Shown in pieces: positions 32,003 through 32,072 of a DNA stretch of 32,072 nt. The stretch is from JAADEM01 sp965371855. Its GTDB lineage: Bacteria; Bacteroidota; Bacteroidia; Bacteroidales; Marinilabiliaceae. The DNA is taken from NCBI GenBank assembly GCA_965371855.1, contig CBDUZZ010000056.1, forward strand, positions 1 to 32,072, read 5' to 3'. A program made the position numbers and the translations under genes. The notes below the pieces were generated by a model, which did not search any database, had not been told where the DNA came from, and was given only the letters and a program-made list of their open reading frames with translations. Each line of letters starts with the position of its first letter. The stretch's first letter is position 1.

Positions 32003-32072
32003 AGCTATAAGCTAAAAGCTATAAGCTAAAGGCTATAAGCTAAAGGCTATAAGCTAAAGGCTATAAGCTAAA
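32003..32072 (+). repeat. 14-bp tandem repeat, at least 5 units, to window edge
   Basis: Five contiguous units of GGCTATAAGCTAAA (the first two begin AG instead of GG) start 9 bp after the tyrA stop and run to the last base given, so the array continues beyond it. Each unit holds TATAAGCTAAA and the near-palindrome TAGC/GCTA on overlapping phases. No spacers are present, so it is not a CRISPR array. Confidence 0.9.

Noticed and set aside
32003..32072. CRISPR array
   Set aside because: The units are contiguous 14-mers without spacers and no cas gene is present.

Overview
The window looks like chromosome of an AT-rich member of the Bacteroidota, probably from the Bacteroidales/Marinilabiliales side of the phylum. 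The signs are a SusC/SusD pair, lipoprotein signals ending in a cysteine, promoters of the TTTG...TAnnTTTG type, almost no strong Shine-Dalgarno sites, and the fusion of DAHP synthase to chorismate mutase. I see no rRNA, tRNA, CRISPR array, transposase or phage gene. The lineage is inferred from gene content alone.

Region by region. (1) Positions 1-1830: a small zinc-ribbon gene on the minus strand, diverging from a short single-stranded DNA-binding protein that is followed by two terminator hairpins and a remnant that looks like a GH29 alpha-L-fucosidase. (2) 1946-8229: a plus-strand cluster of glutamate dehydrogenase and two ATP-grasp proteins of the PEP synthase/PPDK N-terminal type. Both lack the phosphohistidine and PEP domains, and the second adds an N-terminal sensor-like domain and a C-terminal nucleotidyltransferase. 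(3) 8280-8977: a REP-like repeat and a decayed sulfatase with a TGA inside a conserved motif. (4) 9113-21146: seven minus-strand genes reading susC, susD, a SusE-position lipoprotein, a metallophosphatase, a glycerophosphodiester phosphodiesterase, a metallophosphatase-propeller fusion and a LamG-EEP phosphodiesterase. A divergent TetR gene follows, and 13-bp repeats flank the susC promoter. The locus has no glycoside hydrolase, so it looks like a SusCD uptake system for a phosphodiester or phosphorylated substrate. (5) 21975-27466: a small membrane protein, a tandem-SGNH secreted hydrolase, an ABC-F ATPase and a membrane histidine kinase. (6) 27593-31994: an aromatic amino-acid operon (prephenate dehydratase, aminotransferase, DAHP synthase/chorismate mutase, prephenate dehydrogenase). 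In front of it is an unannotated 26-codon leader peptide with 10 aromatic residues in 12 positions and a terminator, i.e. a ribosome-mediated attenuator. (7) A 14-bp tandem repeat runs off the right edge.

The most interesting items are the aromatic attenuator with its antiterminator pairing, the phosphoesterase-only SusCD locus with its candidate TetR operators, and the sensor/ATP-grasp/nucleotidyltransferase fusion next to glutamate dehydrogenase. Dispersed GC-rich hairpin repeats (10777, 31064, 31165) recur, and one of them now encodes the C-terminus of the DAHP synthase/chorismate mutase.
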